64,000 nucleotides of DNA. Origin: an uncultured bacterium (GTDB lineage: Bacteria > Cyanobacteriota > Vampirovibrionia > Gastranaerophilales > Gastranaerophilaceae). The notes under the pieces were generated by a model. That model saw only the letters and a program-made list of their open reading frames with translations, did no database searches and was not told where the DNA came from. The stretch lies in NCBI GenBank assembly GCA_949284715.1, contig CASDWH010000021.1:49528-113527 (forward strand), given 5' to 3'. How positions within the stretch are numbered: the stretch's first letter is position 1; each line of letters begins with the position of its first letter. Shown here piece by piece: positions 18,296 through 26,533 of the stretch. A program made the position numbers and the translations under genes.

Positions 18296-18922
18296 TTATT
18301 TAGCAAAGATTTCAGGACAATCTTTGGAAGTAATTTCTTTTTTCCCTATAAAAAGCCTGTCACCTTTTGCTATTGATATTGTTTCAAAACATTCTTTTAA
18401 ATCCTTCAGACATCTAACTGTTTGCATCCTTAAATTTTCGCCTCTTCTATAACTTGAACAAATTGTCCAGGTATCATCTTTAACTGAATAATTGTAATGA
18501 GATTCCGAGTTTTCGTATCTATGTTTTTGAAAAAGTGAAACATTTTTCACACGCTCAAGAAACACTTTTTTTAGCCTTATAAACTGCGATATAGAATAAG
18601 GATTTCCTTCCAAATCTTTACTGCCGATAAGAAGCCCCCGTTCCGGGTTTTTGACATATCTAAAAAGTGAATTTACGATATCCGGAAATTTTTTATTATT
18701 AACTAAATCATCCCAAAGGTGAAAACCTTCAGCTTCTACCTGCGGATTAACAAGACCGCCGCCGGTACAGGTTCTAATATTAAGTGTATAAAACTCTTTG
18801 GCTTTTAAGATATTAGGTTTATCGTGAAAAAAATCAATATAGTTTTTTTTCTCCATTTTTCTATAAGCCGGCAAATCTACAAATTTAATTTTAGACTTAA
18901 ACGTTATTGAATTATTGTTCAT
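18296..18922 (-). CDS. Unknown 208-residue protein
   Basis: Not recognised. It opens with NNNSITFKSKIKFVD, carrying the F-K-S element seen near the N-terminus of neighbouring lineage-type proteins. The rest is mixed alpha/beta and soluble, with a TCTGGG turn near residues 52-57 and no membrane segment. A monocistronic gene with its own terminator downstream. No catalytic motif stands out. Confidence 0.55.
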   Translation of the reverse strand: MNNNSITFKSKIKFVDLPAYRKMEKKNYIDFFHDKPNILKAKEFYTLNIRTCTGGGLVNPQVEAEGFHLWDDLVNNKKFPDIVNSLFRYVKNPERGLLIGSKDLEGNPYSISQFIRLKKVFLERVKNVSLFQKHRYENSESHYNYSVKDDTWTICSSYRRGENLRMQTVRCLKDLKECFETISIAKGDRLFIGKKEITSKDCPEIFAK

Positions 18923-19021
18923 AGTCTATTTAAAACAAAAGAAAAATATAATTGCTTAAACTAAGTACAGGATGTTAATATTTCGTAATATATTGATTAG
19001 AAATTTTATTAACAATTTACA

Positions 19022-19030
19022 TGTTATAAT
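19022..19030 (+). promoter_or_regulatory. Extended -10 promoter of the uvrA2-like gene, leaderless start
   Basis: TGTTATAAT (TG, one base, then TATAAT at 19025-19030). The expected transcription start (about 19037) is within two bases of the ATG at 19039 and there is no Shine-Dalgarno, which suggests a leaderless mRNA. Confidence 0.6.
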
Positions 19031-19038
19031 TTATTTAT

Positions 19039-21540
19039 ATGGAAAAACCGGATAAGATAGAAATCAGAGGGGCAAGGGTTCATAATCTAAAAAATATAGA
19101 TATTGACATTCCGCTTAACAAAATTGTAGGAATCGCAGGGGTATCCGGTTCCGGTAAATCATCACTCGCTCTTGGAGTTTTATACGCCGAAGGCTCAAGA
19201 CGCTATTTAGAAGCACTCTCAACTTATACAAGACGAAGAATGACACAGGCGGCGAAAGCCCAGGTTGATGAAATTTTATATGTTCCGGCCGCCCTTGCTT
19301 TACACCAGCGGCCGGGAGTTCCGGGTATTAGAAGTACTTTTGGCACCGGTACAGAACTATTAAATAGTCTGAGGCTTATGTTTTCAAGACTTGCAAGCCA
19401 CCGTTGTCCGAACGGACACTACCTTGAGCCGACTTTACTGGTCGCAGCAGGTAAAGAACTTATATGTCCGGTTTGCGGGGTTCATTTCTACGCTCCGGGG
19501 GCAGAAGAATTAGCATTCAACAGTCAGGGAGCCTGTGAACACTGCGGAGGCGTCGGTACAGTCAGAACCGTAGATGAATCAACTCTCGTACCTGATGAGT
19601 CGCTTACAATAGATGAAGGCGCGGTGGCGCCATGGAACTCACTTATGTGGTCGCTGATGACAGATGTATGCCGCGCAATGGGAGTAAGAACAGGTATACC
19701 ATTCAAAGAACTTACCCCGGAAGAAAGAGAAATTGTTTTCCATGGCCCTGCGGAGAAAAAACACATATTTTATAAAGCCAAAAATTCTAATCAGGCAGGA
19801 GAAATTGATTTTACTTATTATAATGCTGTTTATACAGTAGAAAACGCACTGAAAAAAGTCAAAGACGAGAGCGGTATGAAACGGGTTGAAAAGTTTTTAA
19901 AAGAAGATATCTGCCCCAAATGCCACGGCACCCGCTTATCAGAGGCGGCACGCGCACCGAAGCTGTGCGGAATTTCGCTTGATGAAGCCTGTAAAAAAAC
20001 GCTTTCAGAATTGATTACCTGGGTTAATGGTGTTCCGGCATCGCTTCCGAAGGAAATGCGCCCGATGGCTGAATCCATTTGCGAAGCTTTTCAAGCTACA
20101 GCAAAAAGGTTAATGGATTTGGGGCTTGGATATCTGGCTCTTGACAGAGCCGCATCTACACTTTCTACAGGCGAGCGGCAAAGAATGCAACTTGCACGCG
20201 CGGTCAGAAACAGAACAACCGGCGTACTTTATGTTCTCGATGAACCATCAATAGGGCTGCACCCAGCTAACATAAAAGGACTTAACACCGTAATGCATGA
20301 TCTGGTATCCGACGGAAACTCCGTTATTCTGGTAGATCACGATACGCAGATTTTATCGGAATCTGACTGGATTATAGAAATGGGGCCTGAATCAGGCGCC
20401 GATGGCGGTGAGGTTATAGCAGAAGGTTCAATACCCGATATAAATAATAATCCTGCATCAAAAATCGCACCATTTCTGGCAAAGAAAGTTAATACCCGTA
20501 TGCGTACGATAATAAATAAAGAGGAAATGTTTGCACATGGAGAAATATCTCTTTCAACCACTGAAATTCATACAGTTAAGCCGTTAAATATATCTGTTCC
20601 GAAAGGGCGGCTTACCGTTATAACAGGAGTTTCAGGCTCCGGAAAAACAACTCTTGTTTTAGAAAGCCTTGTTCCGGCGCTTGAGAACCTTATAAACAGA
20701 GAAAAGCTTCCCGAACATATAAAATCAATTAGCGCAGAAGGCATTAAACACGTCAAACTTATTGATGCCACCCCTATCGGTATAAATATCCGCTCAACAG
20801 TTGCTACCTATGCAAATGTCCACGATGAATTAAGGAAAGTGTTTGCTAAAACCGCGCAGGCAAAAGAAAACAGTTTCAAAGCCGGCGATTTTTCCTATAA
20901 TACAGGGAGTTTAAGATGTCCTTCCTGCGACGGCACAGGAAGTATAAGTCTTGATGTACAGTTTCTTCCGGACGTCGAGGTTCCATGCCCCGATTGCAGA
21001 GGTAGAAGATATTCTAAGAAAGCCGAAACGGTTAAATACACTTCAAAATCAGGAATTTCTTACTCTTTGCCGGAAATTATGGGGATGGACATAAATCACG
21101 CACTTATGGCCTGTCAGGATTTAAATATAGTAAAACAGCGGCTGCAAGTATTGAAAGATTTAGGGCTGGGATATCTTACTCTCGGCGAAGCAACGCCCTC
21201 TCTGTCCGGCGGAGAAGCACAGCGATTAAAACTGGCCTCAGAAATGGGACGAAAGCAGGAGGATTCCGTCTTTGTCTTTGATGAGCCGACAATAGGACTG
21301 CATCCGCTTGACGTACAATCACTATTAGGAGTTTTCCAAAAACTAATTGATAACAAAGCAACAGTAATTATCATAGAACACGATTTGGATATAATACGCA
21401 ATGCTGATTATATTATAGATATGGGGCCGGGCGGAGGTAATGACGGCGGAGAAATTGTTGTATCAGGTACTCCTGAAGAGGTTTCTGTCTGCCCCAAAAG
21501 TGTAACAGGTCAGTTTTTGAAAATCAAATACAATTCTTAA
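19039..21540 (+). CDS. UvrA2-like ABC-type DNA-binding ATPase
   Basis: UvrA family protein of 833 residues, about 100 shorter than housekeeping UvrA. It has two ABC ATPase modules (Walker A GVSGSGKSS at 34-42 and GVSGSGKTT in the second half; signatures LSTGERQR and LSGGEAQR). The zinc-binding elements CPVCG, CEHCGG, CPKCHG and CPSCDG/CPDCRG are kept. The stretch between the first zinc motif and AFNSQGACEHCGG is very short, so the UvrB-binding domain is missing, as in class II UvrA. Relatives are linked to DNA-damage tolerance or resistance to DNA-binding antibiotics. It stands alone and is probably translated from a leaderless message. Confidence 0.85.
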   Translation: MEKPDKIEIRGARVHNLKNIDIDIPLNKIVGIAGVSGSGKSSLALGVLYAEGSRRYLEALSTYTRRRMTQAAKAQVDEILYVPAALALHQRPGVPGIRSTFGTGTELLNSLRLMFSRLASHRCPNGHYLEPTLLVAAGKELICPVCGVHFYAPGAEELAFNSQGACEHCGGVGTVRTVDESTLVPDESLTIDEGAVAPWNSLMWSLMTDVCRAMGVRTGIPFKELTPEEREIVFHGPAEKKHIFYKAKNSNQAGEIDFTYYNAVYTVENALKKVKDESGMKRVEKFLKEDICPKCHGTRLSEAARAPKLCGISLDEACKKTLSELITWVNGVPASLPKEMRPMAESICEAFQATAKRLMDLGLGYLALDRAASTLSTGERQRMQLARAVRNRTTGVLYVLDEPSIGLHPANIKGLNTVMHDLVSDGNSVILVDHDTQILSESDWIIEMGPESGADGGEVIAEGSIPDINNNPASKIAPFLAKKVNTRMRTIINKEEMFAHGEISLSTTEIHTVKPLNISVPKGRLTVITGVSGSGKTTLVLESLVPALENLINREKLPEHIKSISAEGIKHVKLIDATPIGINIRSTVATYANVHDELRKVFAKTAQAKENSFKAGDFSYNTGSLRCPSCDGTGSISLDVQFLPDVEVPCPDCRGRRYSKKAETVKYTSKSGISYSLPEIMGMDINHALMACQDLNIVKQRLQVLKDLGLGYLTLGEATPSLSGGEAQRLKLASEMGRKQEDSVFVFDEPTIGLHPLDVQSLLGVFQKLIDNKATVIIIEHDLDIIRNADYIIDMGPGGGNDGGEIVVSGTPEEVSVCPKSVTGQFLKIKYNS

Positions 21541-21578
21541 TAAATACTAATTTATATCCACCAATCCCCCGTAAAATG

Positions 21579-21607
21579 TTGACGGTACAATATTTGTATG
21601 CTAAACT
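21579..21607 (+). promoter_or_regulatory. Promoter of the SulP transporter gene
   Basis: TTGACG (21579-21584), 17-bp spacer, TAAACT (21602-21607). It overlaps an in-frame ATG at 21598, which supports the downstream start at 21652. Confidence 0.55.
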
Positions 21608-21651
21608 CAAATGGCCGAAATTCTTACAGATTAATTAATACAGGAGGAGAG

Positions 21652-23187
21652 ATGATTAATATTGAATCAATAAAAAAAGATACTCTGGCATCCGTCATTG
21701 TTTTTCTTGTAGCTCTTCCGCTTGCTATCGGTATCTCTATCGCCTGCGGACTCCCGGTTTACAGCGGGCTGATTTCGGGAATCATCGGAGGAATTATTGT
21801 AGGAGCCTTATCCGGAAATTCTCTGCAAGTTTCAGGCCCTGCCGCCGGTTTGATACTAATAGTCGTTGATATTATCGGTACAATGGGACTTGAAAAACTA
21901 TTCTTAATTATTTTCCTCGTCGGCATCATACAAATAATATTCGGTCTGCTCTCCTGGGGCAAGTTCTTTAGAGCAATCTCTCCCGCTATAATCCAGGGAA
22001 TGCTTGCCGGTATCGGAATTTCTATCTTTCTCTCACAACTCCATATTATGCTTGACAGCACGCCTAAAAATACATTCTGGGGCAATATATCCGATTTATG
22101 GAGCGTATTTTATAACTCCGTTTTGCCTCTTAACGGTTCTGTCCACCACCTTGCCTGCCTTACCGGTATAATTACGATTTCTATTATCATTATCTGGGAA
22201 GCTCTGCCGGTTAAAAAACTAAAATCAATTCCTGCCGCTTTAATCGCCGTGATTATTTCTTCTTTAGCAGCAAATCTATTTAATTTTAACATTGAATACA
22301 TTAGAATAGGAAACGATTTCTGGGAAAATATAAATTTTCTGGATGTATCACTTTTAAAAAATTTATTTGATTTTAAAATAATTATCGCAGCACTCACTAT
22401 AACATTTATTGCAAGCGCTGAAACTCTTTTAACATCAACAGCTATTGACAAGATGACACCTAAATCTAAAACAGATTACAACAAAGAAATAATCGCTCAA
22501 GGTATTGGAAATTCTATTGCAGGTGCTGTCGGCGGTCTGCCAATAACCGGTGTTATCGTAAGAAGTGCAGCAAATATTAACGCAAACGCTCAAACCCGTT
22601 TTTCTGCAATGCTGCACGGTGTTTGGATTCTGCTGTTTGTAACCCTGTTCCCGGGAATATTAAACTATATCCCGATTTCTTCCCTCGCAGCAGTTCTTGT
22701 CTACACCGGCTACAAACTCGTTGATATTGAGGCCGCAAAGTATATTTTAAAACTAAGCAAGGGCGAATTTGCCATTTACCTCATAACCCTTATCGCTATC
22801 TTATTAACAAACCTTTTTGAAGGTATTATAATCGGGTTTATTTGCGCAATTATTAAAAGCGCTTACAAAGTCTTGAAAATCAACATAGAAACAGGAGAAA
22901 CCGACGATACAATCACCGCAAAGCTATACGGTAACATCACGTTTATTCAGCTTCCTATCCTTATTGAAACACTAGAACATCTTCCTGAAAATAAAAAAAT
23001 TATATTATGCGTCGACAAGCTGCATTTTATCGACCACGCCTGCATTGATTATATCAAAGAATGGGAAGCAGAAAGACTAAAACATAATCACCCCGTAGAA
23101 ATTAACTGGCAGGAAATGGAAAAAACCTATAAATCTTTCAAATGGAATTTTTTCCATAAAACAGGTAAATCAAAAAATTCTCACTAA
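21652..23187 (+). CDS. SulP-family anion transporter with STAS domain
   Basis: Inner-membrane transporter of 511 residues with ten to twelve helices. It opens with the SulP-type LVALPLAIGISIACGLPVYSG, and SGPAAGLILIV follows in the third segment. A C-terminal STAS domain lies at about 425-500. SulP proteins carry sulfate, bicarbonate or other anions; BicA of Cyanobacteria is one relative, but the substrate is not readable here. The start at 21652 is preceded by AGGAGG; the upstream ATG at 21598 lies in the promoter. Sulfate uptake could supply the sulfotransferases of the glycan operon, but that is only a guess. Confidence 0.82.
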   Translation: MINIESIKKDTLASVIVFLVALPLAIGISIACGLPVYSGLISGIIGGIIVGALSGNSLQVSGPAAGLILIVVDIIGTMGLEKLFLIIFLVGIIQIIFGLLSWGKFFRAISPAIIQGMLAGIGISIFLSQLHIMLDSTPKNTFWGNISDLWSVFYNSVLPLNGSVHHLACLTGIITISIIIIWEALPVKKLKSIPAALIAVIISSLAANLFNFNIEYIRIGNDFWENINFLDVSLLKNLFDFKIIIAALTITFIASAETLLTSTAIDKMTPKSKTDYNKEIIAQGIGNSIAGAVGGLPITGVIVRSAANINANAQTRFSAMLHGVWILLFVTLFPGILNYIPISSLAAVLVYTGYKLVDIEAAKYILKLSKGEFAIYLITLIAILLTNLFEGIIIGFICAIIKSAYKVLKINIETGETDDTITAKLYGNITFIQLPILIETLEHLPENKKIILCVDKLHFIDHACIDYIKEWEAERLKHNHPVEINWQEMEKTYKSFKWNFFHKTGKSKNSH

Positions 23188-23252
23188 AACTATCAAATAC
23201 ACATATTTTTCTAACTTATATCTGTATCACCCAACAGGAAAGGAAGAAAATT

Positions 23253-23792
23253 ATGTCAAATGTAGAACCTATAAGAAAAATTAAAGACTTAAGAAGAGTT
23301 GAAAAAATTTTGAGTGAAAATTCAAGAAACCTTTTATTCTTTACTATCGGAATAAACTGCGGATTAAGAATTTCAGATATTCTCGCCCTGAATGTTTGCG
23401 ATGTAAAAGAAAAAACTTATATTGAAATTACAGAAAAAAAGACAAAAAAATTTAAAAAACTGCTCATAAACTCAAAATTAAAACCAATGCTTAATGAATA
23501 CACCAAAAATAAAGCTAATAATGAACCGCTGTTTATGACAAAATTCCATAACAGACTTGACAGGGTCGCAGCCTATTATATAGTTAAAAATGCCTGCCAA
23601 AAAGCCGGACTCAATGACAAATTTGGAACCCACACTATGAGAAAAACCTTTGGTTATCACCATTATAAAAAATACAAAGATATAGCTATGCTACAAAAAC
23701 TATTTAATCACTCATCTCCGGAAATAACTCTAAGATATATAGGAATAGCTCAAGAAGAATTAGATAAATGTTATACAAACTTCATATTGTAA
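23253..23792 (+). CDS. Small tyrosine recombinase, catalytic set complete
   Basis: A 179-residue integrase-family protein that is almost only the catalytic domain, like FimB/FimE-type or other short inversion recombinases. All key residues are present: R39 in CGLRISD, the beta-hairpin lysine region (62-66), H127 and R130 in THTMRKT, H153 in FNHSS, and nucleophile Y162 in RYIG. An AGGAAAGG-like ribosome binding site precedes the ATG. Directly downstream lie two perfect inverted 26-bp sites enclosing a promoter, then a degenerate paralogue. The natural inference is that this enzyme inverts that segment and perhaps the similar one near 61.8 kb. Confidence 0.88.
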   Translation: MSNVEPIRKIKDLRRVEKILSENSRNLLFFTIGINCGLRISDILALNVCDVKEKTYIEITEKKTKKFKKLLINSKLKPMLNEYTKNKANNEPLFMTKFHNRLDRVAAYYIVKNACQKAGLNDKFGTHTMRKTFGYHHYKKYKDIAMLQKLFNHSSPEITLRYIGIAQEELDKCYTNFIL

Positions 23793-23795
23793 TTA

Positions 23796-23825
23796 TTCAA
23801 TACATTTTAAATAAAATGTATTGAA
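23796..23825. repeat. Inverted repeat site A, left end of putative invertible segment
   Basis: A 30-bp perfect palindrome. The 26-bp core at 23798-23823 is CAATACATTTTA, then AA, then TAAAATGTATTG. Its exact reverse complement is site B (23949-23974), which has TT at the centre. Arms around a short centre are what tyrosine recombinases bind. It lies four bases after the recombinase stop codon. Confidence 0.85.
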
Positions 23826-23927
23826 GAGAAGATTGTAAATGGAGGATGATTATTACGTTTTTTATTATTAGGTAATATTTGTTAACAAAAAATTACAAAC
23901 TATTTTATCTTTATTTGTTTATGTTAG

Positions 23928-23933
23928 TATGAT
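23928..23933 (+). promoter_or_regulatory. Candidate -10 box inside the invertible segment
   Basis: TATGAT followed by a start region just before site B; the best -35 at 17 bp is TTATCT, which is weak. Points to the operon that begins at 23997. Confidence 0.4.
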
Positions 23934-23948
23934 AGAAACAAGTATTAA

Positions 23949-23974
23949 CAATACATTTTATTTAAAATGTATTG
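23949..23974. repeat. Inverted repeat site B, right end of putative invertible segment
   Basis: CAATACATTTTA, then TT, then TAAAATGTATTG: the exact reverse complement of site A. Only the central two bases tell the orientation of the site. It lies between the candidate promoter and the ATG of the degenerate recombinase, so it would be in the 5' leader of the operon mRNA, where the palindrome could also fold. Confidence 0.85.
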
Positions 23975-23996
23975 AAAAAGAAATAAAGAGGTCATA

Positions 23997-24527
23997 ATGA
24001 CGATTAGCGTTCCTATATCGGATATTCAAAGTATTAATATAATCAAGGATTTATATCTAAAAAAGGGGCTTAAACGGGATTTATTGTTATTTACGCTGGC
24101 AATAAACACCGGAATGGCTCTCAATGATTTATTAAGCCTAAAAGTCAGTGATGTAAAAAATAGAGAATATCTGCTTCTGGACAAAAACAAATCAGTGCCG
24201 TTAAACGAAGAAATAAAGGAGCAGATAGCAGAATTTATAAAAGATAAAAAAATTAGTGACTTATTATTTACAAACAAAAACGGTGATAAATTAGACAGAT
24301 TTACGGTACTAAACACATTTAAGAATATTTGCAGAGAACTCGGACTGCCTGCGGAGATATCTGTTGCATCGTGGAGAAAAACATTTGCGTATCATTACTA
24401 TCAAAAATACAAAGATTTGTCATATTTACAATGGTTATTCAATCAAACGACGGTGGGAGTGACTTTGAAATTCATCGGAGTAAAAGAGAATATGAATTTG
24501 CGCTACAGAGAAGGAGTGGTGTTGTAG
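23997..24527 (+). CDS. Degenerate tyrosine-recombinase paralogue (predicted catalytically dead)
   Basis: A 176-residue paralogue of the recombinase at 23253, aligning along its whole length (for example WRKTFAYHYYQKYKD against MRKTFGYHHYKKYKD). Catalytic positions are lost: R39 is A41, H127 is A124, H153 is Q150 and nucleophile Y162 is F159. Only the second arginine (R127) remains. The frame is intact, so selection has probably kept it, perhaps as a DNA-binding partner or repressor acting on the same sites. Its stop overlaps the start of the next glycan gene, which makes it the first gene of the operon and a good candidate regulator. Confidence 0.82.
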   Translation: MTISVPISDIQSINIIKDLYLKKGLKRDLLLFTLAINTGMALNDLLSLKVSDVKNREYLLLDKNKSVPLNEEIKEQIAEFIKDKKISDLLFTNKNGDKLDRFTVLNTFKNICRELGLPAEISVASWRKTFAYHYYQKYKDLSYLQWLFNQTTVGVTLKFIGVKENMNLRYREGVVL

Positions 24528-25153
24528 TGAGAAAGGGAATAACGATTCTTGCACACCGCGGCTGGTGGCTAAAAGAGGAAGAAAAGAATAGCAAATTTGC
24601 ATTTGAAAGAGCTTTTGACAGTGGTTTCGGTATAGAAACCGACCTTAGAGATATAACCGGGGAAATTGTTATATCACACAATATGCCTGAAGGCGGGGAA
24701 ATGTCATTTGATGAAGTTCTTAAGCTTCTTGATGGAAGGAATTTACCGCTGGCTCTCAATATCAAAGCCGATGGTATGGCTGATAAAATTAAAGCATTGC
24801 TTGAAAAATATAATCACTCTAATTATTTTACATTTGACATGAGTATTCCAGAAATGGTTTACCAGCACAAACTCGGGCTTAAAGTGTTTACGGGTTTAAG
24901 CGATATTGTCCCGGAGCCGATTATGTTTGATAAAGCAGAAGGTATCTGGCTGGACTCTTTTAATTCTGATTGGTTTAAAGAAAAAGAAATTAATGATATT
25001 CTAAATCTCGGAAAGAAGGTTTGTATTGTTTCTCCGGATTTACACAAGAGGGAATACAAAAACATCTGGGATAGATACAAAAATATATCTGGAATAATGG
25101 TCTGTACTGATTATCCTAATGAAGCAAAGGAGTTTTTTAATGGCAAAAATTAA
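24527..25153 (+). CDS. GDPD/PI-PLC-type phosphodiesterase-like protein
   Basis: A 208-residue TIM-barrel protein of the glycerophosphodiester phosphodiesterase type: AHRGWW near the start, then FAFERAFDSGFGIETDLRD and GEIVISHN, matching the HR, ExD and H positions of the family (HN where most have HD). The start is GTG at 24527, overlapping the recombinase stop in TAGTG, with AAGGAG upstream. Open codons further upstream belong to the overlapping recombinase gene. In glycan operons such enzymes may act on phosphodiester-linked substituents; the substrate is not known. Confidence 0.72.
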   Translation: MRKGITILAHRGWWLKEEEKNSKFAFERAFDSGFGIETDLRDITGEIVISHNMPEGGEMSFDEVLKLLDGRNLPLALNIKADGMADKIKALLEKYNHSNYFTFDMSIPEMVYQHKLGLKVFTGLSDIVPEPIMFDKAEGIWLDSFNSDWFKEKEINDILNLGKKVCIVSPDLHKREYKNIWDRYKNISGIMVCTDYPNEAKEFFNGKN

Positions 25154-25814
25154 AGCAATTATTTTTGATATGGACGGAGTCTTGATTGATGCAAAGGACT
25201 GGCACTATGAGGCCTTGAATCAGGCTCTGGAACTGTTTGGATTCAAAATTTCAAGATATGACCACCTGGTTACTTTTGACGGGCTGCCAACTAAGAAAAA
25301 GCTTGAAATGCTTTCTATAGAAAAAGGATTACCCAAAGGGCTGCACGGTTTTATTAACCATATGAAACAGATTTATACAATGGAACATGTTTATATGAAA
25401 TGTAAGCCGTTATTTTGCCATCAGTACGCTTTATCAAAATTAAAAACAGAAGGCTACGGACTGGCGCTTGCTTCCAATTCGGTCAGAGTAACAATTGATA
25501 TGATGATGGAAAAGGCGGATTTACAGAAATATCTTGATTTTACTCTTTCCAATCAAGATGTTACAAAATCCAAGCCTGATCCTGAAATTTATCAGACAGC
25601 AATAAAAAGATTTGGGTTAAAACCTGAAGAATGTCTTGTTGTTGAAGATAACCCAAACGGAATAAAAGCAGCTTTAGGAAGCGGAGCAAATCTTTTAAAA
25701 GTTGAAACTGTTAATGATGTAACTTATCACAACATTAAAAACCGTATCAGAGAAATTGAAAATACAGAAGTTATATCTGACAGCAAAGTTTTAACCGCAG
25801 GAGGTGCCAGATAA
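25140..25814 (+). CDS. HAD hydrolase, beta-phosphoglucomutase-like
   Basis: A 224-residue HAD subfamily IA protein with FDMDGVLIDA (motif I, nucleophile and acid aspartates), ASNS (motif II), KSKPDPE (motif III) and VVEDNPNG (motif IV). The helical cap between motifs I and II fits phosphoglucomutases or sugar phosphatases. The start at 25140 has AAGGAG seven bases upstream and overlaps the previous gene by 14 bp. Likely prepares a sugar phosphate for the nucleotidyltransferases that follow. Confidence 0.8.
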   Translation: MAKIKAIIFDMDGVLIDAKDWHYEALNQALELFGFKISRYDHLVTFDGLPTKKKLEMLSIEKGLPKGLHGFINHMKQIYTMEHVYMKCKPLFCHQYALSKLKTEGYGLALASNSVRVTIDMMMEKADLQKYLDFTLSNQDVTKSKPDPEIYQTAIKRFGLKPEECLVVEDNPNGIKAALGSGANLLKVETVNDVTYHNIKNRIREIENTEVISDSKVLTAGGAR

Positions 25815-26533
25815 TGAATATATTAATTTTAATGGCAGGTTCTGAAAAAGATTTTACAGAAAAAGGGTATCCTAAATATCTGATTGAAATTCAAAACAAA
25901 CCGATGATACAGCGTACTATTGAACATTTAAAAAGCGTCGGACAAAACATAACCTGTATTATAAGAAAAGAAGATCAAGATAAATATTTCTTAGGCGACA
26001 CATTAAAAATACTTTGTCCCCAATGCAATATTATACAGGTAGCAGGCGACACTAAAGGAGCAGTTTGTTCAGCGTTGTTTGCCATTGATAACATAGATAA
26101 TGACAGAGAATTACTTATATTAAATGGAAGCCAATTAATAAAGACCGACATAGTACCAGCAATAGAAGATTTCAGAAGAAGAAATCTTGACGGCGGAATT
26201 GTAACAATTAATGCAGTTCATCCGAAATACAGTTCGGTTTTGCTTGATGAAAATAATCTCGTTGTCCAGACGAGCGAAAAACGCCCCATTTCAAATATAG
26301 CATCAACCGGCTGCTGTTATTTCAAAAAAGGTGCTGATTTTGTAAGTGCTGCTTTTGCGGTTATTGAAAAAGATGTTAATACACAGGGGCAATATTATAT
26401 TAGTGCGGCATTTAACGAAATGATTCTTGATAATAAAAAAATAGGAATTTTTGAAATCCCGAAAAAAGATTACATAACTTTTTCTAGTTATCAGATGTAC
26501 GAAGAATATCTGTCGAACAGGAGGAGCTATTAA
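25814..26533 (+). CDS. Sugar nucleotidyltransferase-like protein with altered nucleotide loop
   Basis: A 239-residue NTP-transferase fold protein, paralogous to the next gene. The opening is MNILILMAGSEKDFTEKGYP, then KYLIEIQNKPMIQ. The usual GxGSR loop that grips the nucleotide is changed to GSEKD, while the downstream lysine-proline region and NGSQ (in place of the metal-binding D) are present. It may be a divergent or inactive transferase acting with its neighbour. Start overlaps the previous stop (TAATG). Confidence 0.65.
   Translation: MNILILMAGSEKDFTEKGYPKYLIEIQNKPMIQRTIEHLKSVGQNITCIIRKEDQDKYFLGDTLKILCPQCNIIQVAGDTKGAVCSALFAIDNIDNDRELLILNGSQLIKTDIVPAIEDFRRRNLDGGIVTINAVHPKYSSVLLDENNLVVQTSEKRPISNIASTGCCYFKKGADFVSAAFAVIEKDVNTQGQYYISAAFNEMILDNKKIGIFEIPKKDYITFSSYQMYEEYLSNRRSY

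Larger units (their letters stand above)
23798..23974. other. Putative invertible promoter segment controlling the glycan operon
   Basis: The 125 bases at 23824-23948 lie between sites A and B, which are perfect 26-bp inverted copies of each other. The segment has no gene, is AT-rich, and carries a TATGAT box (23928-23933) facing the downstream operon. Flipping it would aim that promoter back at the recombinase gene and leave the operon without it. The layout (recombinase, invertible promoter, capsule-type operon) matches the logic of Bacteroides polysaccharide inversions and the fim switch. Alternative: the two palindromes are simply operators for a dimeric regulator. Confidence 0.6.

Noticed and set aside
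21598..21651. Extra N-terminal 18 residues on the SulP transporter
   Set aside because: The ATG lies within the promoter -10 region; the AGGAGG site belongs to the ATG at 21652.
23796..23825. Site A as the terminator of the recombinase gene
   Set aside because: No T-run follows, the stem is AT-rich, and an exact inverted copy lies 150 bp away, which a terminator would not explain.
23253..24527. Recombinase pair as an integrase of an integrative element
   Set aside because: Proteins lack the N-terminal arm-binding and SAM-like domains of integrases, no tRNA-type attachment site or element genes nearby; inverted sites fit a local invertase better.
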